Under the pieces are notes generated by a model. The model did no database searches and was not told where the DNA came from. It was given only the letters and a program-made list of their open reading frames with translations. A program made the position numbers and the translations under genes. From positions 696,146,083 through 696,210,082 of the forward strand of contig NC_081412.1 in NCBI RefSeq assembly GCF_030272615.1: 64,000 bases of DNA. Reading direction: 5' to 3'. Origin of the DNA: Cryptomeria japonica (lineage: Eukaryota > Streptophyta > Pinopsida > Cupressales > Cupressaceae). Shown piece by piece: positions 21,616 through 32,270 of the stretch (position 1 is its first letter; each line of letters opens with the position of its first letter).

Positions 21616-21896
21616 AATGCCAAAATGAAAAGAACTAAAACATAAGTTGTTTCTATAAGAAATTATTTCCTACTGATGTGTATCACCTGAGTCTGGGTCA
21701 GAGTATTTGTTTACAATTCCTATTCCCTGTATCATTTTCTGTATTATCCCAATATTGTTCCAGTACACTTTCAGAAAAGCATTCTTAAAGTGTATCACTC
21801 CAACATCAACTCCCTAAAAGATAGTCAATAGATTCATCGAAGTGATGCTTTCACCAAACTGAGTCAGTGAGTAAGAGATAGGGGTAGGACCCCTCA

Positions 21897-23414
21897 CTAA
21901 CTTCTGAGATATTCAAAAGTGTCCTTGGGTAGTGGCTTGGTGAAGATATCAGCTATTTGTTCCTTTGTATTAACATATTCCAACACCACTTTCTTTTCAT
22001 GGGCTTCTTCTCTAAGATAATGATATTTGATAGATATGTGCTTTGTCTTAGAGTGCATAATAGGGTTCTTTGAAATATTAATGACACTAGTATTGTCACA
22101 GAATATAGTTATTGGCTCGGTAACTTTCTCATTTATACCTTCCAATAATTGTTTGATCCATGCAATGTTGGTACAATCCAGTGTTGCAGCAACATATTCA
22201 GCTTCGGCTGTTGACTACGAAATACATCCTTGTTTCTTGCTAAGCCAACTCACTAGTCTTTCTCCTAAGAAGAAAGCTCCTCCGCTTGTGCTTTTCCTAT
22301 CATCAATGTTGCCTACCCAATCAGCATCAGTATAGACTTTCAAATCAAAATCATTTCCTTTCTGATATACTAAGCCATAATCTTTAGTGCCTTTCAAGAA
22401 TCTGAAAATTCTTTTGATTGTTGTCATATGTGTTTCCTTAGGATCTGCAGAGAATCTTGCAACAATACCTACTGCATGTGCTATATCAGGTCTGTTGCAA
22501 ACAACATATTGTAGTTTTCCAATCATGGATCGGTAGAGTGTCTCATCAACAGATGCAGATTCATCATTCTTTGATAGTTTGCAGTTTGTAGTCATAGGAG
22601 TACTTACTGGCTTTGAATCCTCCAATCCAAATTTCTTCAAGATTTCCTTTATGTATTTGGATTGAGTAATGAAAATTTCATTTTTCATTTGCAGTATCTG
22701 TAAGCCTATAAAATACTTTATCTCACCGATTAATGACATCTCAATTTCTTTGCTCATTTCATTACCAAAGTTCTTGCATAAAGAGTCATTTCCACAAAAT
22801 ATAATATCATCAACAAATATGGCTGAGATTAGTATTCCATTTCCATCATTCTTTATGTACATGTTGTTGTTCTCACTTATCCTTATAAAACCAATCTTAA
22901 TCAAATAAGAGTGCAGTCTTTCATACCATGCTCTAGGTGCTTGTTTCAAACCATATAAAGCTTTTTTCAATTTACATACCTGATCTTTATTAGTGTCTTC
23001 AACAAATCCTTCAGGTTGTTCAATGAAAACTTCTTCTTCTAATATTCCATTCAGAAATGCAGATTTGACATCCATTTGATATACCTTGAAGTTTTTGAAA
23101 GCAGCATATGCTAGCAATGTTCTAACTCCTTCAAGTCTGGCAACAGGTGCAAAAGTCTCACCATAATCAATTCCTTCTTCTTGGGCATAACCTTTGCAAA
23201 CCAATCTTGCTTTGTTCTGAATGACCTCTCCTTTCTCATTTAGCTTGTTTCTGAAGATCCACTTTGTACCGATTACATTTTTGTCCTTAGGTCTTCGGAC
23301 TAGTGTCCATGTGTCATTCTTCTTGATTTGATCAATCTCTTCAGTCATAGCATTTATCCAATCTTCACTATTGAATGCCTCTTTTACTATTCTTGGTTCA
23401 AATTCAGATATCAA
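21897..23414 (-). pseudogene. Element B reverse transcriptase and RNase H
   Basis: The copia RT (22215-23414, 399 codons) is intact over its length: [48 protein letters not shown] and the catalytic box [10 protein letters not shown] are all present, then [17 protein letters not shown] and YTDADWVGN of RNase H. One TAG at 22215-22217 sits where CIS-x-STAEAEY is expected, just before the rest of RNase H (21897-22145) with FCDNTSVINISKNP and IADIFTKPLPKDTF. Apart from that stop RT-RNase H is a single frame. It would copy the element RNA into DNA. This is the least damaged enzyme block of B. Confidence 0.93.
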
Positions 23415-23669
23415 ACATGTGTTCTATCTCAGTTTGTTTCTTGTCATCACTGGATCATCCTTATCTCCTATAATTTGACTTGGTGCATGATGTCTTCTGA
23501 CATATTTTGCTAATACAAGCTCGGTAGGTTCTGTATGATCCTCTTCATCACTCAGTAACTAGATATCTTCCTCATTTCCTTCAACAGTTATCTCGGTAGG
23601 ACTTTTTGGTTGCACATAGACAAATTAATCATAGTCTTCTAGTTATTTGGAATTCCTGTCATCAGTTCT

Positions 23670-24017
23670 TTATGAAAATTCATCAATTTTCACATTTGCA
23701 CTTTCTACTATTTTGTTAGATGATTTGATCAGACATTTAAATGCCTTGCTTCTAGAAGAATATCCTAGAAATGTTCCTTCTTCACTTTTCTGATCAAACT
23801 TGCCATTTCTATCATCTTTATGAACATAGCATTTGCTTCCAAAGATCTTAAAATAACTTACGTTAGTTTTCTTGCCATACCAAATTTCATAAGGTGTCTT
23901 CAAAGTACCTTTCTTTAATTGAACTCGGTTCAAGGTGTAAACAGATGTGCTTATTGATCTTCTCCAAAATGTTTGTGGAACCTTCTTCTCAATCATTAGT
24001 GTTCTAGCACAATCCAC
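23670..24017 (-). pseudogene. Element B integrase C-terminal part
   Basis: The 115 codons match the region after the copia integrase core: an ARTLMIEKKVPQTFW helix, TPYEIWYGKKTNVSYFKIFG and GKFDQKSEEGTFLGYSS. They share the frame of the upstream core piece. The catalytic Glu segment (about 24018-24077) lies between the two ORFs, where a stop interrupts the frame. The stretch between this piece and the RT (23415-23669) is also broken by stops. Confidence 0.9.
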
Positions 24018-24077
24018 AATAGATCTGTTTCTTCTTTCAGCTATTCCATTTTGTTGTGGAGTCCTCAGTGCAGAGAC

Positions 24078-24560
24078 TTATCTTTTAATACCATGATCAT
24101 TGCAGAATAGGTTGAACTCATCAGATGTGAACTCTCCTCCTCTGTCTGATCTAAGACATTTTAGTTTTCTTCTTGTTTCATTTTCAACTCTAGCCTTGTA
24201 CCACTTAAACATTTGAAAATCTTCTGATTTTTCTTTTAAAAACATTACTGACATCATCCTTGAATAATCATCCACAAATAATATGAAATACTTATCATCA
24301 TAATAACTTTGAACTTTCATAGGACCACAAAGATCAATGTGTACAAGATCTAAAATTCCCTTATAAGTGTAGGATTTACTTGTAAAGTTGGATCTTGTCA
24401 TCTTGCCCATTTGGCATCCTCGACACATAGCTTTCTCAAGTTTTTCAAGACTCGATAGACCTCTTACTCTGTGCTTCTTACTTATCTTGATCAGATTATC
24501 AAAATTAACATGACAAAACCTTTTATGCCATAACCAGGTGTTATCAATCTTTGCATGCAA
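24078..24560 (-). pseudogene. Element B GAG-pre-integrase and integrase core
   Basis: This begins with the zinc-binding GAG-pre-integrase domain (WLWHKRFCHVNFDNL, then CRGCQMGKM), followed by the integrase core with the first Asp in LVHIDLCGP and the second in CLRSDRGGEFTS. It is in frame with the protease piece before and the integrase tail after it. Confidence 0.92.
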
Positions 24561-24695
24561 GCACTTGTTGTGAGTAGAGTCAAGGTGAAATGTATTACCT
24601 TTTGTTTGTGTCTCGGTAGTAGCTAACTTTCCATTTTTGTCATGAACTTTGACAATTCCTTTCTGAAATTCTATTTGGTAACCTGTGTTGTTTAG

Positions 24696-24905
24696 CTATG
24701 CTACACTCAACAAATTATATTTCAAACCTTCAACCCAATAAACATCATTGCATCTTTCTTTATCAAGAAGTGTTATGGATCCTTTACCTCTTACCGGACA
24801 TGGTGCATCATTACCAAATCTAACATAGCCTCCATCATAATCTTCTAACATAACAAACTTGTGTTTATCTCCTGTCATATGATGTGAGCATCCACTATCT
24901 ATATT
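24696..24905 (-). pseudogene. Element B protease
   Basis: The active-site phrase DSGCSHHMTGD straddles the start of the open stretch (24696-24878) and is followed by GGYVRFGNDAPCPVRGKGSI and WVEGLKYNLLSV, the usual copia retropepsin order. The frame is closed upstream by stops and closes at 24696, where a stop follows the LLSV box. Confidence 0.85.
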
Positions 24906-25273
24906 AGGGATTTTTCTTCATTTGATCCATCCTTGATAGCCACATAAACAACATCCTCTATATTAGTCTCATCTAATTTATCATCTTTAGATTCCTCATC
25001 AGTAATTAAGCAGGTCTTTCTATCTCTTCTTCTGAAGTCTCGGTGACCTCTGTAGTGATTATCTTTCTGTCTATCATCTCGGTAATCTCTCTTTTCAGTG
25101 AAATATTTGTTAGGACAGTTAGAAGCCATATGTCCAATCTTATCACAATTGAAACATTTCAAGGGTAGTTTTCCCTTATACTTACCTTTGCCTCTTGGTA
25201 ACCTTTTGGCCAATACTGCTTCAAACTCTTCTTGCTTTCTGATTTCTTCATACAGTTTGTGTACCTCCTCCAT
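24899..25273 (-). pseudogene. Element B gag zinc-knuckle region
   Basis: A CCHC knuckle, CFNCDKIGHMASNC, sits in a Lys/Arg-rich context (KRLPRGKGKYKGKLPLK), followed by a basic and acidic linker to the protease. It is in the same frame as the gag ORF at 25388-25900, with the intervening part (25274-25387) partly in another frame (25159-25356). Confidence 0.88.
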
Positions 25274-25387
25274 GTTCTTTCAAACTCTTTCACTTTCTTC
25301 ACTATGATCTCCTCCAGAGCACTTATACTTTCTTTCATTGTAATCATTAGATTCATTTAGATGAAAAGAACTAAATGCAGATTCAAC

Positions 25388-25958
25388 TTAATTTACCGAT
25401 GGCCCACTGTTATCAAAATTACTTAGCTCAAATGCATGTAGCTTACCAATAGTAGCATCCAAGGAAACTGGTATATTAGGTATAGACCTCAATTCATTGA
25501 TTATAGAGACTCGGATTGCATAGACAAGTAGAAGGGTTCTTACAAACTTACTTGTCACATCCCTTTCTTCACTAATTCCTCTTGCTCCCTTGATTTGATT
25601 TATAATCTCCTTTAGTCTTGTATTGTACTGGGTTATGTTCTCACCTTCATTCATCCTTATAGATTCAAGTTGTCCTCTTAGACTATCAACTTTTGCTCTT
25701 TGAACATGTTCATCTCCTCCATATATAGATATGAGCTTAGTCCACATAACCTTCACATCATTCCACCCTTCTAGATCATTAAACTCAAAATCGGTCAATG
25801 CAGATGTTATTTCAATCATTACTTGAATGTGTTCTTGCTTTTCCTTTATCTCTTCCATAGTCAATAGATAGGTGCTTAGTGTAAAAAAATCATTCTCCAA
25901 AAACTATATAGCATATTCTCCAACTCTTTATAGATGTAGCTTCATCCTTTTCTGCCAT
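25388..25958 (-). pseudogene. Element B gag (copia UBN2-type)
   Basis: The open stretch (25388-25900) shows the copia gag signature: EGWNDVKVMWTKLISIYGGDEHV, KVDSLRGQLESIRMNEGENI, and INELRSIPNIPVSLDATIGKLHAFE. An ATG at 25958 in another frame starts a plausible N-terminus (MAEKDEATSIKSW), so a frameshift lies near 25900. Gag packages the element RNA. Confidence 0.85.
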
Positions 25959-26054
25959 GTAGAGAAACTTGACTTATTCAGCTTAGGTGCATCCCTCTTA
26001 TACATCTTTGGATCTTTAACTCAAGTGCCTTTAAACTTTCCTTTCGGAGTCCAA

Positions 26055-26067
26055 GGCTCTTATACCA
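26055..26067 (-). other. PBS of element B
   Basis: TGGTATAAGAGCC on the minus strand, one base different from the initiator tRNA-Met complement, lies two bases from the LTR edge. Confidence 0.88.
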
Positions 26068-26069
26068 AT

Positions 26070-27561
26070 TGATCATTCTGATACTTAATATAAGTACAGA
26101 TTCGATATCCAACAAGATGAGAGGGGGGGGTGAATCATACAAACTTAATCATCAATGAAATCATCAGATTCTACCTCGGTAACATATATCAGTCATAGAA
26201 TAAAAACTATCAAACATGCAAACTCAAAAGCATATGAACAATATAAACCTCATAACACTAGATTTAACATGGAAACCCAAATAGGGAAAAACCACTATGG
26301 GATTTCGGACCCACTAAGAAATATATTCTTCTAGAGTATGCTCGGTTAAAAGCCAATCCTATTAAAGATTACAAAACACATTGCTCGATGTGACCCGGTT
26401 AAGGGATTTCCCTTAGATCTGTTAGGATATTCACTTTGTTAGAAGTGACCTTGTCAAAGGATTTCAAACACTCATTTAGAATGTCACCTTGTTAGAGGAT
26501 TTACTTATAAGATTGTTAAGTCCACTCAGTTAAGAGATTTCCTGTTACTTCCATAAGCTAACAGTAATACAATCTATCTGCAACTTTACATCTATAATGC
26601 TAAAGAAGATTCTTATTTGTTCAACACAATCTAGACATAGAACTATTCTTGTCTATCTGTTGGGCATCAATACTCTATTATTGCAATAGGTCTTCAAGCT
26701 TCTGTGCTCGGTGATCACTATGTAGCATCTCTGTGCATACACTTGCCCGCATACATTGTTTATCAACAGTACCTTATTTATAAATAATCATCTAACCACT
26801 TAATCTCCTTGATCACATTTCCCATGATCAATCATAGCCATTAGATCTTCAATCTTGTCCAGGTTCATTGTATCTTACGATCTAAAAAATGTTTTACCCT
26901 GCCTCGGAACTTGCAGAATCATCTTGGAACTTGTGTTAGGGTAATGCGGTTCAATCTGAGTTGTAGATCTTCTTGCCAACTTTCCATTGCCTTAGATTTG
27001 TTAACAAACTTCTTCCACGGATTGCCAATCATTGATCTGCTCTAGCTCATTAGCTTCTTTCATTAAATATCACATGTAAACATTTAATGCATTCTGTTAT
27101 AGCTCGGTTACAACTCGGTGAATACTAAACTTTACTCGGTAGACATTCTATCTTCATTAACCGACTATAATAACCTTAGGGTTTACCAACTAGGTTCTTT
27201 AGGGTTTACCGACTAGGTTCTTTGCCTGATAACATAATGTAGAATTAACCTTTACATTTTACAACATATGTATGATGTTAAAACAATCTACAACATCAAG
27301 ATCTCATCATTGTCTGAATCGGTAGAGTTACCCATTGAATAACTTATCCTTATATTCATCATATTCTTTCCTGTGTCTTTACCGACTTCTTTATAATCTT
27401 CATATCATATTTCTTAAGATATGGCAACATCATACTGAATTAGAAAATCAATTTCTTGACATCAATGACAAAATAATAATATCAAGACAGTAAAACATCT
27501 TTAATCAGTTATGTCCATAATCATCAACAACCTTCTCAATATCCTTGTTATATTGCCAACA
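26070..27561 (-). repeat. Element B 5' LTR
   Basis: A 1492-bp LTR from TGATCA to GCCAACA, intact at both edges. A palindromic TATA-like TTATTTATAAATAA lies near 26774 and could be the minus-strand promoter. Confidence 0.92.
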
Positions 27562-27566
27562 TTTGT

Positions 27567-29712
27567 AGCCCAAACAACAAAGAAAGGCAATGGTCATCTA
27601 TAAAACACAACCCATCAATTCATACTTTCACATAAAGAATAATAGGAGTAGTTGAGTAGGAATTCTAGGGTAAATTAGCAATAGTGTATATATAAATTTC
27701 AAGCACCAAGATTGAATAGCTTCTACAACAACAATTTTGAACTCATCTACTTTATCTCCATTCTAGGAACTGATGCCATTCTGAGATAGGGGGAAGTCAA
27801 ATCAAGACACTAAATCTGCTATAAAAAGCATTAGTTGAAGGAACAACTAGTGAGTAGGTATACCCGCCTAGGTCCTGCAGAGCCTAAAGTGAGAGAGTTA
27901 GTAACCAAATAGGTTCACTCTATAAGCTGGCTAGGTCAATTGGAGGGTTTGTTCATAGGAGTTGGCATTTCCTTAGAACCTATCCAATCTATTGATTCGA
28001 GAGCCAAAAAAACCCTAGAATAACTTCTAAATGGTTCTTTTCATTTGAAACAAAATGCAAACCCTAAAATCACATGAAAGCTTATACTTTTAGCTTTCTA
28101 TTTCCCTCCAAGCTATGCATGAAATTTATTTTCTTGATAATCACATGGAAGGAGGACTTTAGAAAACTTTTGTAAATAAATAAAGAATTTTATTTGTCTT
28201 TACATCTTTTGAATTAAAATGCCTTTTCAAGTGAATTATTTTCCCTCCAAACCTTGCATTGTGAAATCTCATCCTTTTAAATAAGCTTGACCTTATAGAC
28301 ACCCTTCAAGGTATTTAATAAATCCTTTCTCTAAACTTTCCTAAATTCATGATAAGACATGAGGTATATAATAATTCTATTTTTTATCTCTTGAAGTCAA
28401 AAAATTGGTAACAAAGTCATGCCTTCAAACCTTAATTTTTAGATAGTTAAATGTCCATTTTACATTTCTAAAAAAATTGGAGGTCTTATGATATTCCACG
28501 TGATGGCTACATGCTGACAAAGTTACCCCTTGCAACTACTGGTCCCTCTCCCTAATAGGGTATTTGCATGAAAACCCAAGTCCAGCTATGTTAAACCCAA
28601 GTTTGACTCCTTCAGACTCAAGTTAATCATTGGTCACATGTAGAACATGCATTTGAAGACTTGAATGACCTTCCCTCCAAAGTATTTTCTTTTGGGAAAA
28701 ACTTTTTCTTTCATGAAGTCACATGAATGTGCTTCTTTTCTAAAGTTTTTACAATATAATCATAAGAATATAGCCCTTCGTTTCATTTATAAGGTACATT
28801 TGAAACCTTTTGGAACCTTTTAATGAGATCTACAAAACAACAAGGACCTAGGACCTTAGAAAAGACTAGAATAAGCTTCAGGATATTAAAATTTAGACTC
28901 AAAGCATGAAGATGCTAACAACAAAAAAAACCCTATTACATGCAATTGACATATAAATGAAAATTGGATAACAAAAATAAATAGGGATATAACATTAGGT
29001 ATTATAATAATATCATATGTGAAAACAACCAATAATAAAAACAAACCAAATTATATATAGGATTTGGTCATATATGTATATGTAGATATATAGATATATA
29101 CATAATATGTATATGTATATGATGCTCTACAAAAAGAATGATAGTTAGAAAAACCTATTTGATTGCTACACACACAAAAAGAAGCACAAGAAACAAATGT
29201 TAGTCATTAGGGTTAGCAAATCAAAGATTAAACACTATCCTAATCAAGCATATCAAGAAAGACACTACACAACAAATAAAAAGCTTAATGAATCTAAGAA
29301 AAGCTGAACTCTATGGTCTAACTACCAGAGATAGCAAGAAACTCTCCAACCAAAGTAGGGGAGACAAAACCAACAATCTCTGCTTAGGGAGGAGCTCTAG
29401 ACCCCAAATTTGAAGAAAGAAACACAGCTAAAGTAAGTGAATTGGATAACAACAAGAATGTAAAGTGCACCCCTGATTTGCTAACCAAAATCCTCAAAAT
29501 TAAATGAAAATCTTTAATGAATACACAAAACTATATACATATGCAGGCGCACCATGGTTGAGATGGTCCAACTCCTTAGTCTCACTCTACGACTAATCTC
29601 ATGCCTTATCTAAATCAAAGTCATCTCAAATACATTGTCGGTGGAAAGCTGCAAAATGCCATTTTCATACATAAGCAAGACATACACAATTGGGCACAAT
29701 CACCAAGAGAAC
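27567..29712. other. Noncoding AT-rich DNA, probably old element interior
   Basis: It continues the sequence interrupted by B. There is no ORF above 60 codons and no LTR edge I can define. A (TA)n/(TATG)n-like simple repeat lies at about 29051-29125. Confidence 0.5.
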
Positions 29713-29828
29713 AAAGTGTGTTTGAGATCATTGTCCTAATTGTGGTGTGGTCATGAAGAGGTTGACAAATTTATGGTAATCTCTTCATGACCACACCACA
29801 ATTAGGACAATGATCTCAAACACACTTT
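29713..29828. repeat. Perfect 48-bp inverted repeat with a 20-nt loop
   Basis: Arms at 29713-29760 and 29781-29828 are exact reverse complements over 48 bp. The 20-nt centre (29761-29780) does not pair. Transcribed from either strand, it would give a fully paired stem-loop. It has no ORF and no LTR signals. Confidence 0.97.
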
Positions 29829-29939
29829 TTACCATGTGCCTGATCATATTAGCTTGAAACCATGTGCCTCATATTAGCCCCAAACCTATGCCCCTACTGG
29901 TAGGTGGTGGCGATAGAATATCATTCGCTGTACATATCA

Positions 29940-30335
29940 ATGACTAGATAATAATTAATTTTTTTTGATAAAAATTATCATCATCGGAATTACGATGAAT
30001 ACCAAGCTTTCGACCGACAAGGATGTTGTACATGTGACAACACTTCATAGTCGGATAGTCATCAATGTCTCCAAATGGACCGACGACACAAGCGCCAGAT
30101 AAACAGCATCACCGTCAGTGCGAAGTTCCAAATCACCGTCAGCTTTACGATGAAATCTACTGATTTCGATGACTTCTTTGACTGTCAGTAGAGTCCATTG
30201 AATTGTTGTATTTTTGACGGGCATGGCATCATTGACCAATCCGACGCTGAGTTTTCGACAGTTGATTTTGTCGGTACTCTGACAAAAATTTGTTGCAAAT
30301 CTGACAAACGGTCGTCAGAAATTAGCTCTAAATGT
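29940..30335. other. Segment dense in CCGAC/GTCGG and CCGTCAG/CTGAC motifs
   Basis: At least a dozen short motifs of the kinds CCGAC, GTCGG, CCGTCAG, CTGAC and GACGG fall within 400 bp in both orientations, in otherwise AT-rich DNA. Such subterminal motif clusters are known from CACTA-type DNA transposons. I see no terminal CACTA inverted repeat, so the class is open. It abuts the gag-like frame. Confidence 0.35.
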
Positions 30336-30339
30336 ACTA

Positions 30340-32270
30340 CTGACCTCTTCCATTCCTATTCCATCACCATCCATAGAAACATTAGCTCAACAGATCAAGA
30401 CTTTGCAACAACAAATGATAGACATGACTAGTCCTAACAACCATAGGGGCTAGTTAAAAAAAATGATGAGAGAAGTGATGACCATGAGGGAATTAGTATC
30501 AGACCAACCTTCTTCTTCTTGTGAGACCATTCAAACATGCCAACCTTCATTCTTCAACAAAATCATTCCTACCTCAGTTCAACCAATAGTAGAGTCATGT
30601 AAACCTTCTTTTTCTTTCAACCCACTATATCAATCATACCAATCATATCAACCCAACAATCAAACCCCTTTCAACCAAAATTGAACCCCATTCAACCAAA
30701 GTCCAAAACAAAATTCATATCAACCCAACAATCAAACCCCTTTCAACCAAAATCAAACCCCATTCAACCAAAGTCCAAAATAAAATTCACATCAACCCAA
30801 CATTCAAAGTAACTCTTTCAACCAAAATCAAACCCCTTTCATCCAAAATCAAACCCCATTCAACCAAATTCCAAACCAAAATTCACACCAACCCAACATT
30901 CAAACCTCTTTCAACCAAAATCAAACCCCTTTCAACCAAAGTCCAAATCAAAATTCACACCAACCCAACATTCAAACCTCTTTCAACCAAAATCAAACCC
31001 CTTTCAACCAAAATCAAACCTCTTTCACCCAAAATCATACTCCTTTCAACCAAAATCAAATCCCTTTCAACCAAAGCCCAAATAAACCATATCTATCCAC
31101 CATTTCATCATCCCTTGAAGTCACACAAGACCAATCCAAACCATCTTTACCCAAGAACACAACCTCCCAAGGGCTATCCATCGTACAAATCCAATCTAAT
31201 TCAAGTCATGATTCAAAGGATCTCATTCAAAATCCTTCCTCATTAGGCCAATGTGTTGAAACATTACAAGAATCTCCTATGCATATCCAAACTTCTTCCC
31301 TGTGTCAACGGGATGATCTAAAATCAAAAGAAATGAGTCCTAAAACAAATAAAGATCAAGAACAAACACTTCTATCAGACCCAATTTTTAATCAAGATCC
31401 CACCAACCAAGAATCTTATGATGATCCCCTCACTCTTTTCTATTCCATTCATAATGATACCCTTTTGTCTCAAGAACAAAGTTTCCTTTCAAGTCCCATC
31501 CAACATCCACCTCCTAAGCAAGATCAAGATAGCCCTTCTATCCTTCATAATAATCCCTTTCCAAGCCAAGATTAAAGCATACCTTTAACTTCATGTCCTA
31601 AACAAGATCCCATTATTTCTCCAAATCCTAATCAAGATCCCTCCATTTCTCTCACAAGATTCCCTCTCAAAAGAATTTACCATTTCTCCTAGTGATCCCA
31701 ATCCCTCTACACAAGTTGTTTATGAACCCCTTATCAATGAAATCACCAATCCAGATCATACTACACATAGCAACTTGTCAACAATTATATGTGAGCCATT
31801 ATCACATGTCAATGTGGTGACACAAAAAAGCATGGTACCAACTAATGAAATCCACACCCAAATTGTTTCATCATCTTCTTCATGCACAAGCATAAAACCA
31901 ACTAATGAGATCGACACCTGGTTGGCTTCATCATACTCTTCAAGTGCATCAATAAAAATAGGCATAGCACCCTCTCATGTCACAACTTCGAAACCAAAAT
32001 CAATATGTCTCATACACCCACACTTGATAGATTGGGGGCAAGAGAATCTACCACAGTTGGATTTCTTTGAAAATGATAAGGCTATAGTTGAATTCATGGG
32101 TTCTAGAGCTATATTTCCCTCCGATGATCCACAAAACCCAAAAAATTAGGAAATTAACATTGGAGATACTGAACATGTACACTTAGTTGAGTCCTTATAT
32201 CCTATTGGAAAAGACATCTTTATCCGACTCTTCAAACAAAGACCAATGAACTACCTACACAGAAATTCCT
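30340..32270 (+). pseudogene. Decayed gag-like ORF with Asn/Gln-rich repeats
   Basis: One frame runs from about 30340 through 30684 and 31279-31575 with few stops (a TAG near 30449, a TGA in the first repeats, a TAA near 30781), then shifts near 31650 and continues through 31775-32149 and past a TAG to a TAA near 32270. The start (IETLAQQIKTLQQQMIDM) resembles the LAQTVSSLQQQIASM segment of the element D gag. The middle is a repeat of FNQNQTP units. The end (HPHLIDWGQENLPQLDFF, LVESLYPIGKDIFI) matches nothing I know. No capsid or RT motif is seen. I infer a non-autonomous Ty3-like gag or leader ORF. Confidence 0.55.
30620..31090 (+). repeat. Coding minisatellite, 21-bp units (FNQNQTP)
   Basis: TTCAACCAAAATCAAACCCC-type 21-bp units recur more than ten times, mixed with a longer module that encodes SPNQNSHQPNIQTSF. 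The period is a multiple of three, so the frame is kept across copies. Confidence 0.9.

Larger units (their letters stand above)
12078..27561 (-). mobile_element. Element B: Ty1/copia retrotransposon with a nested insertion
   Basis: A minus-strand copia element. Its right (5') LTR spans 26070-27561. Its left (3') LTR is split into 12078-12455 and 20289-21392 by element D. A perfect 5-bp target duplication, TTTGT, flanks it (12073-12077 and 27562-27566). The interior encodes gag, protease, integrase, RT and RNase H in copia order, broken by stops and frameshifts. Removing D restores a left LTR of about 1477 bp, against about 1475 bp for the same part of the right LTR. Confidence 0.95.
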
